DNA from: Ewingella americana
GTDB taxonomy: Bacteria; Pseudomonadota; Gammaproteobacteria; Enterobacterales; Enterobacteriaceae
Direction of reading: 5' to 3'
NCBI RefSeq assembly: GCF_006438725.1
Contig: NZ_RCZD01000001.1
Span: 679,089 to 743,088, forward strand
Length of the DNA stretch: 64,000 bases
Notes under the pieces: generated by a model
The model's input: only the letters and a program-made list of their open reading frames with translations
Database searches by the model: none
What the model was told of the DNA's origin: nothing
Shown: in pieces, positions 9,002-19,108 of the stretch
How the letters are laid out: each line of letters starts with the position of its first letter
Position numbering within the stretch: position 1 is the stretch's first letter
Position numbers and translations under genes: made by a program

Positions 9002-9987
9002 ATCGGCTCCAGTTGTTCTTCTGTTATAAGCGGCAGCGGCGAATCAGGCCAGCGGCGGACCAGTTGCGACTGCATCAAGTCCAGCGTGTCCAGCCCTGGC
9101 ACGGCATCCGGTGTCAGCCATGCAGCCATGCGCGCCAACTGATTCAGCCCCAGACTTGATTCAATACTGGAGCTTATCACTGCCGCCAGTCCGGCGCGGT
9201 GCGCCTGGGCAATCAGCTCGCGGCAGCGAGTCAGGCTACCGGTTAAGGTCGGTTTGATGATGATGGCTGCCAGCCCCGGTTCAGCATGGACCTCAAAACC
9301 TTTTTCACGCACGCTTTCATCCCAGGCAATAGCAATCCCGGTAGCGAGGGCAAATTCTCGCGACTGCTCGCGCGTGTTACAGGGTTCTTCAATAAAGACG
9401 ATACGCGAACGCAGGGCCGGGGCCACGTAGCGGGCAAAGGCTGCGGCTTTAGCGGGTGTCCAACTGCGGTTGGCATCCAGGCGCAGATGCAAATCAGGCA
9501 AGGCTTCCAGCAACATCGTAACGTTCAGACCATCACCGACGGCTTCATACAACCCCACTTTGACCTTCGCCACTTTCTGCCCCTCAACGTCGCCGGGCAA
9601 TGCGCCAAGACGGGTATACAGCTCGTCAGGATCACCATGGCACAGCGGCGCGCTGCGGGTATTGGCCTCTGTGGGCAACTGCTCACGCAGTTCAGCATCG
9701 GCCATACTTAAACCAAAAGCCACCGATGGCAACGCGCCGAATGCCGAAGCTACCGCACTGAGTGACGCCCCCTGCAACCACTGCGCCAGCGCATGTTGCG
9801 CCGCCTGTTGTGCTTGATCGAGGCTTTCCAGGCTGAAGCCCGGCAAGGGGGCTATTTCACCCCAGCCGGTTTTATCATCCTGCCATAGCTGCACCAGCAG
9901 CCCGTCGCGGGATTTCAGCCGCTGATTTCGCAACACTACGCCTGCCTCCATTGGCAGGCTGTACCGGTACACCGAGGCGCGGCGCAT
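8989..9987 (-). CDS. menC: o-Succinylbenzoate synthase
   Basis: This 332-residue enolase-superfamily enzyme dehydrates SHCHC to o-succinylbenzoate in menaquinone synthesis. The catalytic pieces of the (beta/alpha)8 barrel are visible: Lys in [10 protein letters not shown], the metal ligands Asp in LRLDANRSW, Glu in FIEEPC and Asp in IAWDES, and the second Lys in IIKPTLTGS. It is about 12 residues longer than E. coli MenC owing to small insertions. Its ATG shares one base with the menB TAA (TAATG), a clear stop-start coupling. Confidence 0.97.
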   Translation of the reverse strand: MRRASVYRYSLPMEAGVVLRNQRLKSRDGLLVQLWQDDKTGWGEIAPLPGFSLESLDQAQQAAQHALAQWLQGASLSAVASAFGALPSVAFGLSMADAELREQLPTEANTRSAPLCHGDPDELYTRLGALPGDVEGQKVAKVKVGLYEAVGDGLNVTMLLEALPDLHLRLDANRSWTPAKAAAFARYVAPALRSRIVFIEEPCNTREQSREFALATGIAIAWDESVREKGFEVHAEPGLAAIIIKPTLTGSLTRCRELIAQAHRAGLAAVISSSIESSLGLNQLARMAAWLTPDAVPGLDTLDLMQSQLVRRWPDSPLPLITEEQLEPIWQA

Positions 9988-10844
9988 TACGGATTACGCT
10001 TGAATTTGCTGAAGTCCGGCTGGCGTTTTTCGTTAAACGCGTTGCGGCCTTCCTGACCTTCTTCAGTCATATAGAACAGCATGGTGGCGTTACCCGCCAG
10101 TTCCTGCAAGCCTGCCTGTCCGTCGCAGTCGGCATTGAGTGCCGCTTTCAGACAACGCAGCGCCATCGGGCTGTTTTCCAGCATTTCACGGCACCAGCGC
10201 ACGGTCTCTTTTTCCAGATCCGCCAGCGGAACCACGGTGTTCACCAGTCCCATATCCAGCGCAGCGGCCGCGTCGTACTGACGGCACAAGAACCAAATTT
10301 CGCGGGCTTTTTTCTGACCGACGATGCGGGCCATGTAAGAAGCCCCCCAGCCGCCATCGAACGAACCGACTTTCGGGCCGGTCTGGCCAAAAATAGCGTT
10401 ATCGGCCGCAATGGTCAGGTCACACATCATATGCAACACATGGCCGCCACCGATGGAATAACCCGCCACCATCGCCACCACCGGTTTCGGACAGGTACGG
10501 ATTTGACGCTGGAAGTCGAGTACGTTGAGGTGATGCACCCCGCTGGCATCCTGATAGCCACCGTAGTCGCCACGCACTTTCTGATCGCCACCCGCGCAGA
10601 AAGCTTTGTCGCCTTCGCCGGTCAGGACAATCACACCGATATTATCGTCATGGCGTGCGTCGTCCATCGCGCGGATCATCTCTTTTACGGTCAGCGGGCG
10701 GAAGGCGTTGCGTACCTGCGGACGGTTAATGGTGATCTTGGCGATACCATCCACGGATTTGTGATAGCGGATATCTTCGTATTCACCGCTAAAGTCCAGC
10801 CATTCGACCGGTGCATACAATTGTTTTTCATCAGGATAGATCAT
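9987..10844 (-). CDS. menB: 1,4-Dihydroxy-2-naphthoyl-CoA synthase
   Basis: This 285-residue crotonase-fold enzyme is identical in length to E. coli MenB. It closes the second ring by converting o-succinylbenzoyl-CoA to 1,4-dihydroxy-2-naphthoyl-CoA. The oxyanion-hole and CoA-binding segments [15 protein letters not shown] and [15 protein letters not shown] are present, as is [14 protein letters not shown]. Its start lies inside the end of menH (14-base overlap). Confidence 0.98.
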   Translation of the reverse strand: MIYPDEKQLYAPVEWLDFSGEYEDIRYHKSVDGIAKITINRPQVRNAFRPLTVKEMIRAMDDARHDDNIGVIVLTGEGDKAFCAGGDQKVRGDYGGYQDASGVHHLNVLDFQRQIRTCPKPVVAMVAGYSIGGGHVLHMMCDLTIAADNAIFGQTGPKVGSFDGGWGASYMARIVGQKKAREIWFLCRQYDAAAALDMGLVNTVVPLADLEKETVRWCREMLENSPMALRCLKAALNADCDGQAGLQELAGNATMLFYMTEEGQEGRNAFNEKRQPDFSKFKRNP

Positions 10845-11628
10845 GTTCTACTTCCTTTAAGACAGGTGAAGTAATCAGGGCCAGCGCCTGGCGGGCAAAA
10901 TCCGCCGGATTGGCACGATGGGCGTTATGCCCGGCATTGGCGATGAGTCGCAGCGGGAAATTCGCCTGCTGCGCAAGAGTGATAAACTTAGAATCAAGGC
11001 TGCCACACAGCCAGACGACCGGCAGCGGCAAACGTGAAATACGTTCGCGCAGATCAGGCTGTACTGCCAGCGAGGTAGCGCCGAGCATGGCTGCCAGTGT
11101 AGCCGGATTATTATTGAGCCGCAGGGCCACCAGTTGCTGGCGCTGCTCGTCGGTAAGATCGCTAAACACCGGCTGGCGGTACCAAAGTTGTAACGCCTGC
11201 TGCCAGGTTTGATGCAAGAACCGCGTGGCCCACAGATGATCATGATGACGGCGTTGCTGGCGATCACGCAGGCTTTTGAACCCCGGATGAGCCCCTTCCA
11301 CCATCACGCCACGCAGCCCCCGGATATCGCCGTGGGTGGCGTGATAAAGACTGATGCGCCCACCAAGGGAGTAGCCGATCAGCCAGTGATCGTGAATCTC
11401 CATCTGTTGCAACGTTGAGCTTATTAATTGGCTGACATCGGCAAAACCGGCGGCAGTCACGTTGGTTGAAGCACCATGGCCAGGCAGATCAATCAACAGA
11501 CAAGGCCAGTCAGATAGCCAGGGCATCAGTGATTGCCAGTCTTCGCTACTGCCGAGCAGACCGTGCAGGAAGACCAGCCAGGGTTTCCCGGTGATGTGGC
11601 CATTCACGCGTTGGCATGACAGGGTCAT
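10831..11628 (-). CDS. menH: 2-Succinyl-6-hydroxy-2,4-cyclohexadiene-1-carboxylate synthase
   Basis: This 265-residue alpha/beta-hydrolase makes SHCHC by eliminating pyruvate from the MenD product. The oxyanion segment [12 protein letters not shown], the nucleophile Ser in LIGYSLGGR, the acid in CGSLDSKF and the His in [11 protein letters not shown] form the expected triad. Its ATG overlaps the menD TGA in an ATGA arrangement, and its 3' end overlaps the menB start. Confidence 0.96.
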   Translation of the reverse strand: MTLSCQRVNGHITGKPWLVFLHGLLGSSEDWQSLMPWLSDWPCLLIDLPGHGASTNVTAAGFADVSQLISSTLQQMEIHDHWLIGYSLGGRISLYHATHGDIRGLRGVMVEGAHPGFKSLRDRQQRRHHDHLWATRFLHQTWQQALQLWYRQPVFSDLTDEQRQQLVALRLNNNPATLAAMLGATSLAVQPDLRERISRLPLPVVWLCGSLDSKFITLAQQANFPLRLIANAGHNAHRANPADFARQALALITSPVLKEVEHDLS

Positions 11629-13310
11629 AAGTCTCCCGCCTGCGTCACCAGTTCACGCAATATGTCAGCACCGTCGGTGGGGCTGACTTTCAGTTCAATG
11701 AGTTTCACGCCACCGTGCTGCCAGCAGTGATTCACCGCTTCGCTCAGCGCCGCAAAATTGTTTGGACAGGCATAACTCAGCCCGAACATGGCTGCCGCGT
11801 GGCTGAATTCAACATTCTGCGGCATGCAGTAGAAACGTTCTCGCTCCGCCTGTGGGGTCGGTAACAGCGAGAAAATCTGCCCGCCATTATTGTTCACAAC
11901 GATGATAACCGTCGGGGCTGAACTTTGACGCATCAGCGCCAACGCATTGAGATCGTACAGTGCTGAGAGGTCGCCGATCAGCACCAGCGTCGGTTTCCCG
12001 GTCGCGCGCTGCACCCCGGCTGCGGTTGAAATTAAACCGTCGATGCCGCTGGCACCCCGATTGGCAAACACCGGATACCCGGCAGGCAGTTGCGCCAAAG
12101 CGTCCACCAGCCGGACCACCAGACTGTTACCAAGGAACAACTGACCCTGTTGTGGCAGCAGCGCAGGTAATTGCCGGGCCAGTGAGGCTTCGCCGAAATG
12201 ATCGTCAAGCCGACGCTGAACCCGCTCGCTCACCTGCAGAGAGAGCGTTTCCAGCGCCGAGGCCCAGTGGACCTGAGGCTGCGCCGGGTGCAGTGTCAGC
12301 CAGTCACTGATCGGCATCTGTAAACGCCGGCCACGATGCTGCGCCGGGTCAAGACGCCCCGGCAGCGGATCCACCAGCCAGTACTCTTCTGGCTGGCAGT
12401 TAGCCTGCCATTGCAGTAAGCGTTTGCCCGTCAGGCTGGAACCCAGTTGGACCACCAATTGCGCTTTCGCCAGCACGCTGTGTGCCTGCGGGTTCGCCAG
12501 CCATAAATCGGCGCAGGGCAGCGGATTATCGGTGTGTGATTGCACATCGCTCAGCAGCGGCCAGCCGAGGGTTTTTGCCCACTGTGCCAGTTGCAACCCA
12601 GCCTGCGCACTCATTCTTCCGGCGATAATCACCCCGCGCTTTTGCCGCCAGTGTGACCAGTCAGGCTGGGTGAGGTGCGGTTGCGGTGCGCAAGAGCGCA
12701 GCCATGGCTGAGTACCCTGCCACCAGTCGCCCAGGCTTTGGGACCAGTCGAGATAGTCATCCCCCTGCTCGCCATACAGCGGCTCAGCAAAGGGACAGTT
12801 GATATGCAGCGCGCCATGACTCAGCGCTGAAATGCCGTTATCAATCGCGGAGACCAGCCAGCGGGCGCTGATGTCTGGCGTCGGGCGCGGCAGGTTAAGG
12901 GCTTGCTGCGCATGACTGGCGAACATTTCTGGCTGGCGGATGGCTTGATTAGCCCCGCAGTCAATCAGCTCTGGCGGGCGATCGGCAGTGAGCATGATCA
13001 GACGCTCGCCGGTCAGTCCGGCTTCAATAATGGCCGGATAGAGGTTCGCCACCGCGGTGCCTGACGTCACAATCACCGCCACCGGCTGACCGCTGGCTTT
13101 CGCCAGCCCCAGAGCCAGATGCCCTAATCCCCTTTCGTCAAAGTGCGTATGGCAAATCAGACGCGGGTTGGCCGCCGCCGCCAGCGTGAGAGAGGTCGAA
13201 CGCGAGCCTGGCGCAATACAGACGTGCTGTACCTGATGACGGCTCAGCGCTTCCAGAATGAGCGTCGCCCAGCGGCGATTAAAAATGGCGGTAGAAAGCG
13301 TCAATGACAT
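11625..13310 (-). CDS. menD: SEPHCHC synthase (thiamine-diphosphate enzyme)
   Basis: This 561-residue ThDP enzyme joins isochorismate and 2-oxoglutarate to give SEPHCHC, the first committed menaquinone step. The ATG at 13310 ([14 protein letters not shown]) matches the E. coli MenD N-terminus; a longer in-frame extension to 13439 would run into menF and is rejected. Landmarks are [48 protein letters not shown], and the ThDP/Mg motif [12 protein letters not shown] to [12 protein letters not shown]. It ends in ATGA overlap with menH and starts 22 bases after menF. Confidence 0.97.
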   Translation of the reverse strand: MSLTLSTAIFNRRWATLILEALSRHQVQHVCIAPGSRSTSLTLAAAANPRLICHTHFDERGLGHLALGLAKASGQPVAVIVTSGTAVANLYPAIIEAGLTGERLIMLTADRPPELIDCGANQAIRQPEMFASHAQQALNLPRPTPDISARWLVSAIDNGISALSHGALHINCPFAEPLYGEQGDDYLDWSQSLGDWWQGTQPWLRSCAPQPHLTQPDWSHWRQKRGVIIAGRMSAQAGLQLAQWAKTLGWPLLSDVQSHTDNPLPCADLWLANPQAHSVLAKAQLVVQLGSSLTGKRLLQWQANCQPEEYWLVDPLPGRLDPAQHRGRRLQMPISDWLTLHPAQPQVHWASALETLSLQVSERVQRRLDDHFGEASLARQLPALLPQQGQLFLGNSLVVRLVDALAQLPAGYPVFANRGASGIDGLISTAAGVQRATGKPTLVLIGDLSALYDLNALALMRQSSAPTVIIVVNNNGGQIFSLLPTPQAERERFYCMPQNVEFSHAAAMFGLSYACPNNFAALSEAVNHCWQHGGVKLIELKVSPTDGADILRELVTQAGDL

Positions 13311-13332
13311 GAGTGACTCCGGCAAAACGGGC

Positions 13333-14724
13333 TTAACCGGCCCGGACGGCACGCGCATAATTTTCGTCTGACAGAACGCTTTCAACGGACTGAACGTTCT
13401 CTTCCAGCAGGGTGCGCAACCCGGCGGCTTTGTTCTCAATCTCCTGCCATTCCTGTGCAGCGTCAGAGCCGGCTACAATGCCCGCTCCGGCGAATAAATC
13501 CAGTAAATTACCGGTCACCGCCGCAGAACGTAATGCCACGGTGAATTCACTGCGAGCAAGACTAATATACCCGGCAGACCCGGCATACCACTGACGGTCA
13601 AAAGGCTCGTGCTGCGCAATAAATTCCCGCGCAGCCTGGCGCGGTAGCCCCGCGACGGCTGCAGTGGGTTGCAACCGTTGCAGACAGGTGGCGTCATCGG
13701 CACAGGTGAGCACGGCGCGAATGCTACGACGCAAATGCTGCACTTTCCGCAGACGCAGAATCTCAGCGGGCATGACATCCAGTGAATGTGCGCTGCCCTG
13801 TAAACGCTGGCAGATATCGTCAACCACCAGCATGTTTTCGCGCTGGTTTTTAGCATCTTTCAGCAGCCACTGCCCCAGTTCATGGGCCAGGTGGTTATCC
13901 GCGGCACCCGCAACCGTACCGGCCAGCGCCTCAGTAAAAAGTTCATTCTGTTCACGCAGGAACAGGCGCTCCGGGCTGGAGCCGAGAAACGCCTGCTGTG
14001 CCGAAAAGGCCATCATAAAGTGATAACAGTGATGATTCACGGCGCGGCTGGCCGCGAGAAATGCCACGGCATTCAGCGGCTGGCTGAGGGTCAAGGTGGT
14101 TTTGCGTGCCAGCACCACTTTGTCGAACTGGCGCAGCTCAATGCAGGCCAGTGCGGTGTGGATCATGGATTGCCACTCTGGCAGGGCTGGCAGATGCTGA
14201 TGTTGTAAGACACGGGATGCCAGCGCGGGCAGACGGCGGCGGTTAACCAGCGAACGCAGGAAAGCCCGCATTGTTGGGGCCTCATCACGCAAAGAGTGCG
14301 CACTGTAGAGGTTACAGCGCAAAATGCACAGCCCCTCGTGGCGGCTGATTTCAATACGCGGCAGAAAGAGTGAATTGGCATCTGACGCACAGACGTCGGC
14401 CCCATGAAAGGCGTTCAGCCCCCAGATACGTAATTCAGGCAGCTGCGGATGCTGTTGCAAAAAAACCTGCGCGGCAGACAAGTGACCGAAGCTACAGGCG
14501 TCGCCACACAGGGCCGCCTCTTCATTTTCATCACGCTGTTGCCAGTAGAATTTGGGATAACAGCTTTGCGCGTTCAACCATTCCAGCATGCCACTTTCCG
14601 GTTGGTCAGCCAGCGCATAACTAAACTGCCGCAGACCCGCTGCGTCAGGGAAATCCCCCGACAGGGCCGTATCCAACTGGTCAAGAATTGCCGAAATTTG
14701 TTTCACCGTAACCTCAGGCTGCAT
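13333..14724 (-). CDS. menF: Menaquinone-specific isochorismate synthase
   Basis: This chorismate-binding enzyme converts chorismate to isochorismate, the entry to menaquinone synthesis. The conserved core runs from [12 protein letters not shown] through [51 protein letters not shown] and [10 protein letters not shown] to [13 protein letters not shown]. The start is uncertain. ATG 14724 gives 463 residues and resembles E. coli (431); ATGs at 14757 and 14835 extend it, and none has a strong ribosome-binding site. It is the first gene of the men cluster, which lacks menA, as in E. coli where menA is elsewhere. Confidence 0.95.
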   Translation of the reverse strand: MQPEVTVKQISAILDQLDTALSGDFPDAAGLRQFSYALADQPESGMLEWLNAQSCYPKFYWQQRDENEEAALCGDACSFGHLSAAQVFLQQHPQLPELRIWGLNAFHGADVCASDANSLFLPRIEISRHEGLCILRCNLYSAHSLRDEAPTMRAFLRSLVNRRRLPALASRVLQHQHLPALPEWQSMIHTALACIELRQFDKVVLARKTTLTLSQPLNAVAFLAASRAVNHHCYHFMMAFSAQQAFLGSSPERLFLREQNELFTEALAGTVAGAADNHLAHELGQWLLKDAKNQRENMLVVDDICQRLQGSAHSLDVMPAEILRLRKVQHLRRSIRAVLTCADDATCLQRLQPTAAVAGLPRQAAREFIAQHEPFDRQWYAGSAGYISLARSEFTVALRSAAVTGNLLDLFAGAGIVAGSDAAQEWQEIENKAAGLRTLLEENVQSVESVLSDENYARAVRAG

Positions 14725-14898
14725 CCGATGGATTTGATGACGGGCAGGAATGCCCATCTGGATCAAAAAACGGGGTAAATCAAATACGGGAGAATTATGC
14801 GGCGTTACGCAGATTGATAATATGCGGCAGATCAAACCGTAGCCAGAGGCGGTGGATATGAAGGGGTAGATCGTACTTCGCAGGAGTCATTGAGGGGG

Positions 14899-14932
14899 AA
14901 AACGAAACAGAGACAGTCTTAGCTGCCTCTGT
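14899..14932 (-). terminator. Probable terminator of elaB
   Basis: A 10-bp stem (ACAGAGGCAG / CTGTCTCTGT on the minus strand, one G-U pair) is followed by TTCGTTTT. It starts 10 bases beyond the elaB stop and 175 bases before the menF start. Confidence 0.6.
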
Positions 14933-14941
14933 CATGAAGGC

Positions 14942-15250
14942 TTAGCGACGCAACAGAAGACCAATGACTAAACCTAAGGCGGCACCCGCACCGACGCCGT
15001 GCCATGGGTTATCGCGCACGTAGCTGTCAGTCTGTTCGGCAACCTGTCGCGCTTTGGCGCAGTAGGAGTTTGCTGTGCCATTAAGGCGTGATTTCACTTC
15101 TTCCAGCGCCTGCTCTGCCCGGCTCTTAATGTCGATGTACTTCTGGTCCGCTTTATCACCGGAAGACTTCAGGACTTCTTCCAGTGTTTCAGAAAGCATT
15201 CTTAAATCATCGTCCAGCGAGGTTTGCTGTGGTTCAAATTGGTTAGACAT
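14942..15250 (-). CDS. elaB: ElaB/YqjD-family membrane-anchored ribosome-binding protein
   Basis: This 102-residue protein matches E. coli ElaB in length and pattern. The N-terminal and middle parts are charged and likely helical (DDDLRMLSETLEEVLKSSG, then EQALEEVKSRL). A single C-terminal transmembrane helix, GAGAALGLVIGLLLRR, makes it a tail-anchored inner membrane protein. By family knowledge it binds ribosomes and is linked to stationary phase and stress. The ATG at 15250 follows a clear AAGGAG site. The neighbours elaA and rbn found in E. coli are absent. Confidence 0.92.
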   Translation of the reverse strand: MSNQFEPQQTSLDDDLRMLSETLEEVLKSSGDKADQKYIDIKSRAEQALEEVKSRLNGTANSYCAKARQVAEQTDSYVRDNPWHGVGAGAALGLVIGLLLRR

Positions 15251-15351
15251 AGATATCTCCTTATTTGTGGTTATCACATACCCATTAACCCTAGCGCAAA
15301 TTTGCTCTGCGTGCAGTGCCAAAAACGGAGAGATACGCTGCCATTGCGCTT

Positions 15352-15879
15352 TTAAGAACCTTCCGACCGCTGTACCGGGGAGAATGACGCATCCTGAGGC
15401 GTTTTTGGCAGCGCCGCACGCCGCTGTTTTTCACGCCGCTCGGCCAGCCACAGGCCACTGTTTTTCATCGCGTAGCCAAATAACAAACCGACCAGCAGTG
15501 ATAACACAACCTGACGCCAGTCCCCTTGTGCGGCGAAGGTCGCGCAGGCACCGATGAAAGTCCCTGGCACAAAAGCCAGCCACTGCTGCCATGCCTGAAG
15601 ACACATCAAAAATGCCACAAAACCGGTGAGCATATAACCCACAATGGTCCATTCAGGGCGCAGGCTGCTGCCTGCAATGATCACTTCGGCCCAGAACACA
15701 CCGCTCAGGCAGGTCAGCGTGCTGATAACCAGCCCACGCAATCCCCCTTTCGGGCAGGCAAAATAAGCCGTGCAGCCAAGAAACCCCGCCCAACTTATCA
15801 GGCCAAGGCTGATAGCCACCCAGCCCCAAATGCCGGAAAGAATGCCGGTAGTAATGGCGATCATCACCAATACATTCAT
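15352..15879 (-). CDS. ycdZ: DUF1097 inner membrane protein (YcdZ-like)
   Basis: This is a 175-residue protein with about five transmembrane helices spread over residues 1-140, followed by a basic cytoplasmic tail. The N-terminal stretch AITTGILSGIWGWVAISLGL and the segments FLGCTAYFACPKGG, FVPGTFIGACATFAAQGDW and FGYAMKNSGLWLA are nearly those of E. coli YcdZ, of unknown function. In E. coli ycdZ is at a different map place, so the locus differs. A perfect CRP half-site pair lies about 115 bases upstream. The C-terminal tail is somewhat longer than in YcdZ. Confidence 0.85.
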   Translation of the reverse strand: MNVLVMIAITTGILSGIWGWVAISLGLISWAGFLGCTAYFACPKGGLRGLVISTLTCLSGVFWAEVIIAGSSLRPEWTIVGYMLTGFVAFLMCLQAWQQWLAFVPGTFIGACATFAAQGDWRQVVLSLLVGLLFGYAMKNSGLWLAERREKQRRAALPKTPQDASFSPVQRSEGS

Positions 15880-15992
15880 GATGTGTGAACCTATAGGAAT
15901 TTGGACAAGCGCGCAGTGTACGCATTGGCAGAAAGAATGGAATGGGAGAGATCACAATATCGATGTAATTTATCTATGAACGTACATATAAA

Positions 15993-16008
15993 TGTGACTT
16001 ATATCACA
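15993..16008 (-). promoter_or_regulatory. CRP-type site upstream of the ycdZ-like gene
   Basis: The sequence is exactly TGTGA-N6-TCACA, extended by AAA on the left and by TAAA on the right, as in the CRP consensus. It lies 114 bases before the ATG of the ycdZ-like gene and just past the nuo terminator, so it can only serve that gene. cAMP-CRP control is inferred from the match alone. Confidence 0.7.
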
Positions 16009-16040
16009 TAAATATGTTTTGTTGTGCAAAAAACAGGCGT

Positions 16041-16067
16041 AAAAAAGCCGCTCACAGGAGCGGCTTT
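16041..16067 (-). terminator. Terminator of the nuo operon
   Basis: A 9-bp stem (AAGCCGCTC / GAGCGGCTT) with a 4-base loop is followed on the minus strand by six T. It lies 21 bases beyond the nuoN stop codon. Confidence 0.9.
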
Positions 16068-16087
16068 GGGATATTCAGAGCCCGGCC

Positions 16088-17548
16088 TTATAGCAGCGGC
16101 TGCGCCATCTGAACCAGGGTAATGAGCGGTTGCGGGTAGATACCCAGAGCCAATACCAGAATCGCGGAGATCAGCACCACCACACCACCGGCAGTCAACG
16201 CCCAGTTGTTCGGGGTATCACGCACCAGCGTTTCCGGCGCGCTGAGGAACAGGCTCACCGTCACGCGCAGGTAGTAGTAAAGACCAATCGCAGAACCGAC
16301 GACTACAGCACCGGTCAGCCACCACAGATGCGCGGTGACACCGGTCGCAATCACGTAGAACTTACCGATAAAGCCAAGCGTCATCGGGATACCGGCCAGT
16401 GACAGCATCATCACAGTCATTACCGCAGACAGAATCGGCTTATGCCAGAACAGACCACGGTAGGAGAACAGGGATTCGGCATCCGGGCCTTTGTACGGGC
16501 TGGACATCAGGCTGACTACACCGAATGCACCAAGACTGCTGAACAGGTAACCGGCCAGATACACACCCACGGTCTCCATCGACAGCTGATGGGTTTGCAC
16601 CGCAATCAGTGCCACCAGCAGATAACCAAGGTGCGCTATAGACGAATAACCCAACAGACGCTTAATGTTGCTCTGACTGATAGCCATCAGGTTACCGACC
16701 AGAATCGAGCAGAAGGCGATAATGCCCAGCACGGTGCGGATCGCTTCGCTGTCCGCCACCGGTGCGTACAGGAACAGACGCATCACCACGGCGAAGATAG
16801 CAATCTTGCTGGCGGTAGCCAGGAAAGTTGATACCGGTGCAGGTGCGCCCTGATAGACGTCCGGCGTCCACAGGTGGAAAGGCACCAGTGACAGCTTGAA
16901 GCCCAGGCCAACAATCATCATACCCAGACCCGCCAGCAGCAGCGGCTGATGCAACATCACGCCATCGGCCAGATTTCTGCCCAGTGCGACGAAGCTCAGG
17001 TTACCTGACTGTGCGTACAACAGGGCCATACCAAACAGCAGGAAAGATGACGCAGCGGCAGACAGCAGCATGTACTTGATACTGGCTTCCAGCGAACGCT
17101 TCTGACGGTAGGCATAACCAATCAGACCAAACAGTGGCAACGAAATCAGTTCGATCCCGAGGAACATGGAGGCCAGATGGTTAGAACACGCCAGCAGAAT
17201 GCCACCCATGGCCGCAATCAGCACCAGCAGGTAAAACTCTTCGCGATTGTCCGGGTAACCGGCCAGCCAGGCGTAAGCGAACGTGCTGGTAGCGAGGCTC
17301 GCCAGCAGCACTAACCCAATGTAGAACATTGAGTAACCGTCAATACGTAATAGCGGCGTGACGTCCTGAGGCCCGACCTGCCCTACGTAGTACAGGGAAA
17401 GCAGGGCAACGTTAAGACCGATAACGGTCAGTGTGGCATTAAGAAAATGGTCGCGTCGCCACGCAATGGACAGCATCACCACCACCACTGTCAATCCGAC
17501 GATCATCAGCGGTAACAGTGCGATCAGATTTTGAAGTGTAAATGTCAT
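16088..17548 (-). CDS. nuoN: NADH:quinone oxidoreductase subunit N
   Basis: This 486-residue antiporter-like membrane subunit of complex I is one of three proton-pumping modules. It has about 14 transmembrane helices throughout. Conserved features are the helix-5 glutamate in [14 protein letters not shown], the broken-helix lysine segment [22 protein letters not shown], and the later lysine in [19 protein letters not shown]. The length equals E. coli NuoN (485). It is the last gene of the operon, 6 bases after nuoM, and a terminator follows. Confidence 0.98.
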   Translation of the reverse strand: MTFTLQNLIALLPLMIVGLTVVVVMLSIAWRRDHFLNATLTVIGLNVALLSLYYVGQVGPQDVTPLLRIDGYSMFYIGLVLLASLATSTFAYAWLAGYPDNREEFYLLVLIAAMGGILLACSNHLASMFLGIELISLPLFGLIGYAYRQKRSLEASIKYMLLSAAASSFLLFGMALLYAQSGNLSFVALGRNLADGVMLHQPLLLAGLGMMIVGLGFKLSLVPFHLWTPDVYQGAPAPVSTFLATASKIAIFAVVMRLFLYAPVADSEAIRTVLGIIAFCSILVGNLMAISQSNIKRLLGYSSIAHLGYLLVALIAVQTHQLSMETVGVYLAGYLFSSLGAFGVVSLMSSPYKGPDAESLFSYRGLFWHKPILSAVMTVMMLSLAGIPMTLGFIGKFYVIATGVTAHLWWLTGAVVVGSAIGLYYYLRVTVSLFLSAPETLVRDTPNNWALTAGGVVVLISAILVLALGIYPQPLITLVQMAQPLL

Positions 17549-17554
17549 GGCGAG

Positions 17555-19084
17555 TTACGGCCTTGTCGTTGAAATAGTGGAAACTGATGATCCGAACCAG
17601 TGCTGCACGTTGCTCATCGCTGCGCTCGACGTATCGAGGACCGGCTGCGGGTAAACACCCAGCGCCACCAGCAATACCACCAGTAACAGAATGATCGACA
17701 GTTCACGTGTGCTCATGCCCGGTAATGGCTCGTCAGACTTCGCTTTACCGTAGTAAGCGCGTTGCATCATCACCAGCGAGTAAACCGAAGCAAACACCAG
17801 ACCAAAGGTCGAGATGACAGTGATAACCGGCACAACCGGGAAGCTGCCAAACAGGATCATGAATTCACCGACGAAGTTACCGGTGCCCGGCATACCTAAA
17901 GTCGCAACCGCGAAGAACAGCGACAGTGCAGGCAGGTATTTTATCCGCCCCCACAGTCCGCCCATCAGACGCATATCACGGGTATGCAGACGCTCGTACA
18001 ACTGGCCGCAGATGATGAACATACCGGCTGCGGACAGACCGTGTGCAATCATCTGGATCACTGCGCCCTGGTACGCCAGCTGGCTGCCGGTAAAGATGGC
18101 AATCAGAACAAAGCCCATGTGCGAAACCGAGGTGTAGGCAATCAGACGTTTGATATCCGTCTGAGAGAACGCCATCCACGCGCCATAGAAGATACCAATC
18201 ACCCCGAGCCACATAGCAATAGGCGCGAACTCATGCGACGCATTCGGGAAGAATGGCAACATGAAGCGCAGCATGCCGTAGGCCGCGGTTTTGAGCAAGA
18301 TACCCGCTAAGTCAACGGAACCTGCGGTCGGTGCCTGACTGTGCGCATCCGGCAACCAGCCATGCAACGGCACGACCGGCATTTTCACCGCGAAGGCGAT
18401 GAAGAAGCCCAGCATCAGCAGGTATTCAACGTTGTGGGACATTGGCGTCTTCAGCAGATCTTCGTAGTTGAAGGTCCACGCGCCGGTCGCGTTGTAGTGC
18501 ACAAACACCAGGCCCAGAATCGCAATCAACATCACTAACCCGCTGGACTGGGTATAAATGAAGAATTTGGTTGCGGCGCTGATACGGGTTTTACCGTCTG
18601 ATGCTTTGTGTCCCCACAGTGCGATCAGGAAGTACATCGGCACCAACATCATTTCCCAGAAGAAGAAGAACAGGAACATGTCGATGGCGAGGAACACGCC
18701 GATCACGCCGCCGAGGATCCACAGCAAGTTCAGGTGGAAGAACCCCTGATACTTCTGGATCTCACGCCACGAGCAGAGGATAGCCAGTACGCCGAGCAAG
18801 CCGGTCAACACCACCATCAGCAGGGACAAACCGTCCAGAGCCAAATGGAAGCTGATACCAAAACGAGGGATCCACGGCACTGAAAATTCAGACTGCCATT
18901 GCGGAATACCCGCCGGATGCATTAATGAGTAACCTCCCTGCAACCACAGTTGCAGGGAAAGTGCCAAGGTCAGCCCCATCGCAATCAGAGCTATCCAGCG
19001 CGGTACTTTGGTCCCGAAGCGCTCAGTCTGCCAGCACAGCAGCCCGCCGATAAAGGGGATAAATATTAGCCAAGGTAATAGCAT
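17555..19084 (-). CDS. nuoM: NADH:quinone oxidoreductase subunit M
   Basis: This 509-residue antiporter-like membrane subunit (ND4 homologue) has about 14 transmembrane helices. Key proton-path residues are in FFFWEMMLVPMYFLI (Glu), FAVKMPVVPLHGWLPDAHSQAP (Lys) and TDIKRLIAYTSVSHMGFVL (Lys). It follows nuoL by 24 bases and has the E. coli length. Confidence 0.98.
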   Translation of the reverse strand: MLLPWLIFIPFIGGLLCWQTERFGTKVPRWIALIAMGLTLALSLQLWLQGGYSLMHPAGIPQWQSEFSVPWIPRFGISFHLALDGLSLLMVVLTGLLGVLAILCSWREIQKYQGFFHLNLLWILGGVIGVFLAIDMFLFFFFWEMMLVPMYFLIALWGHKASDGKTRISAATKFFIYTQSSGLVMLIAILGLVFVHYNATGAWTFNYEDLLKTPMSHNVEYLLMLGFFIAFAVKMPVVPLHGWLPDAHSQAPTAGSVDLAGILLKTAAYGMLRFMLPFFPNASHEFAPIAMWLGVIGIFYGAWMAFSQTDIKRLIAYTSVSHMGFVLIAIFTGSQLAYQGAVIQMIAHGLSAAGMFIICGQLYERLHTRDMRLMGGLWGRIKYLPALSLFFAVATLGMPGTGNFVGEFMILFGSFPVVPVITVISTFGLVFASVYSLVMMQRAYYGKAKSDEPLPGMSTRELSIILLLVVLLVALGVYPQPVLDTSSAAMSNVQHWFGSSVSTISTTRP

Positions 19085-19108
19085 GGCGTTTTGTGTCCCT
19101 ATTTTTTT

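Noticed and set aside
13311..13439. N-terminal extension of menD
   Set aside because: It would overlap the menF coding region and has no family match; the ATG at 13310 gives the standard N-terminus.
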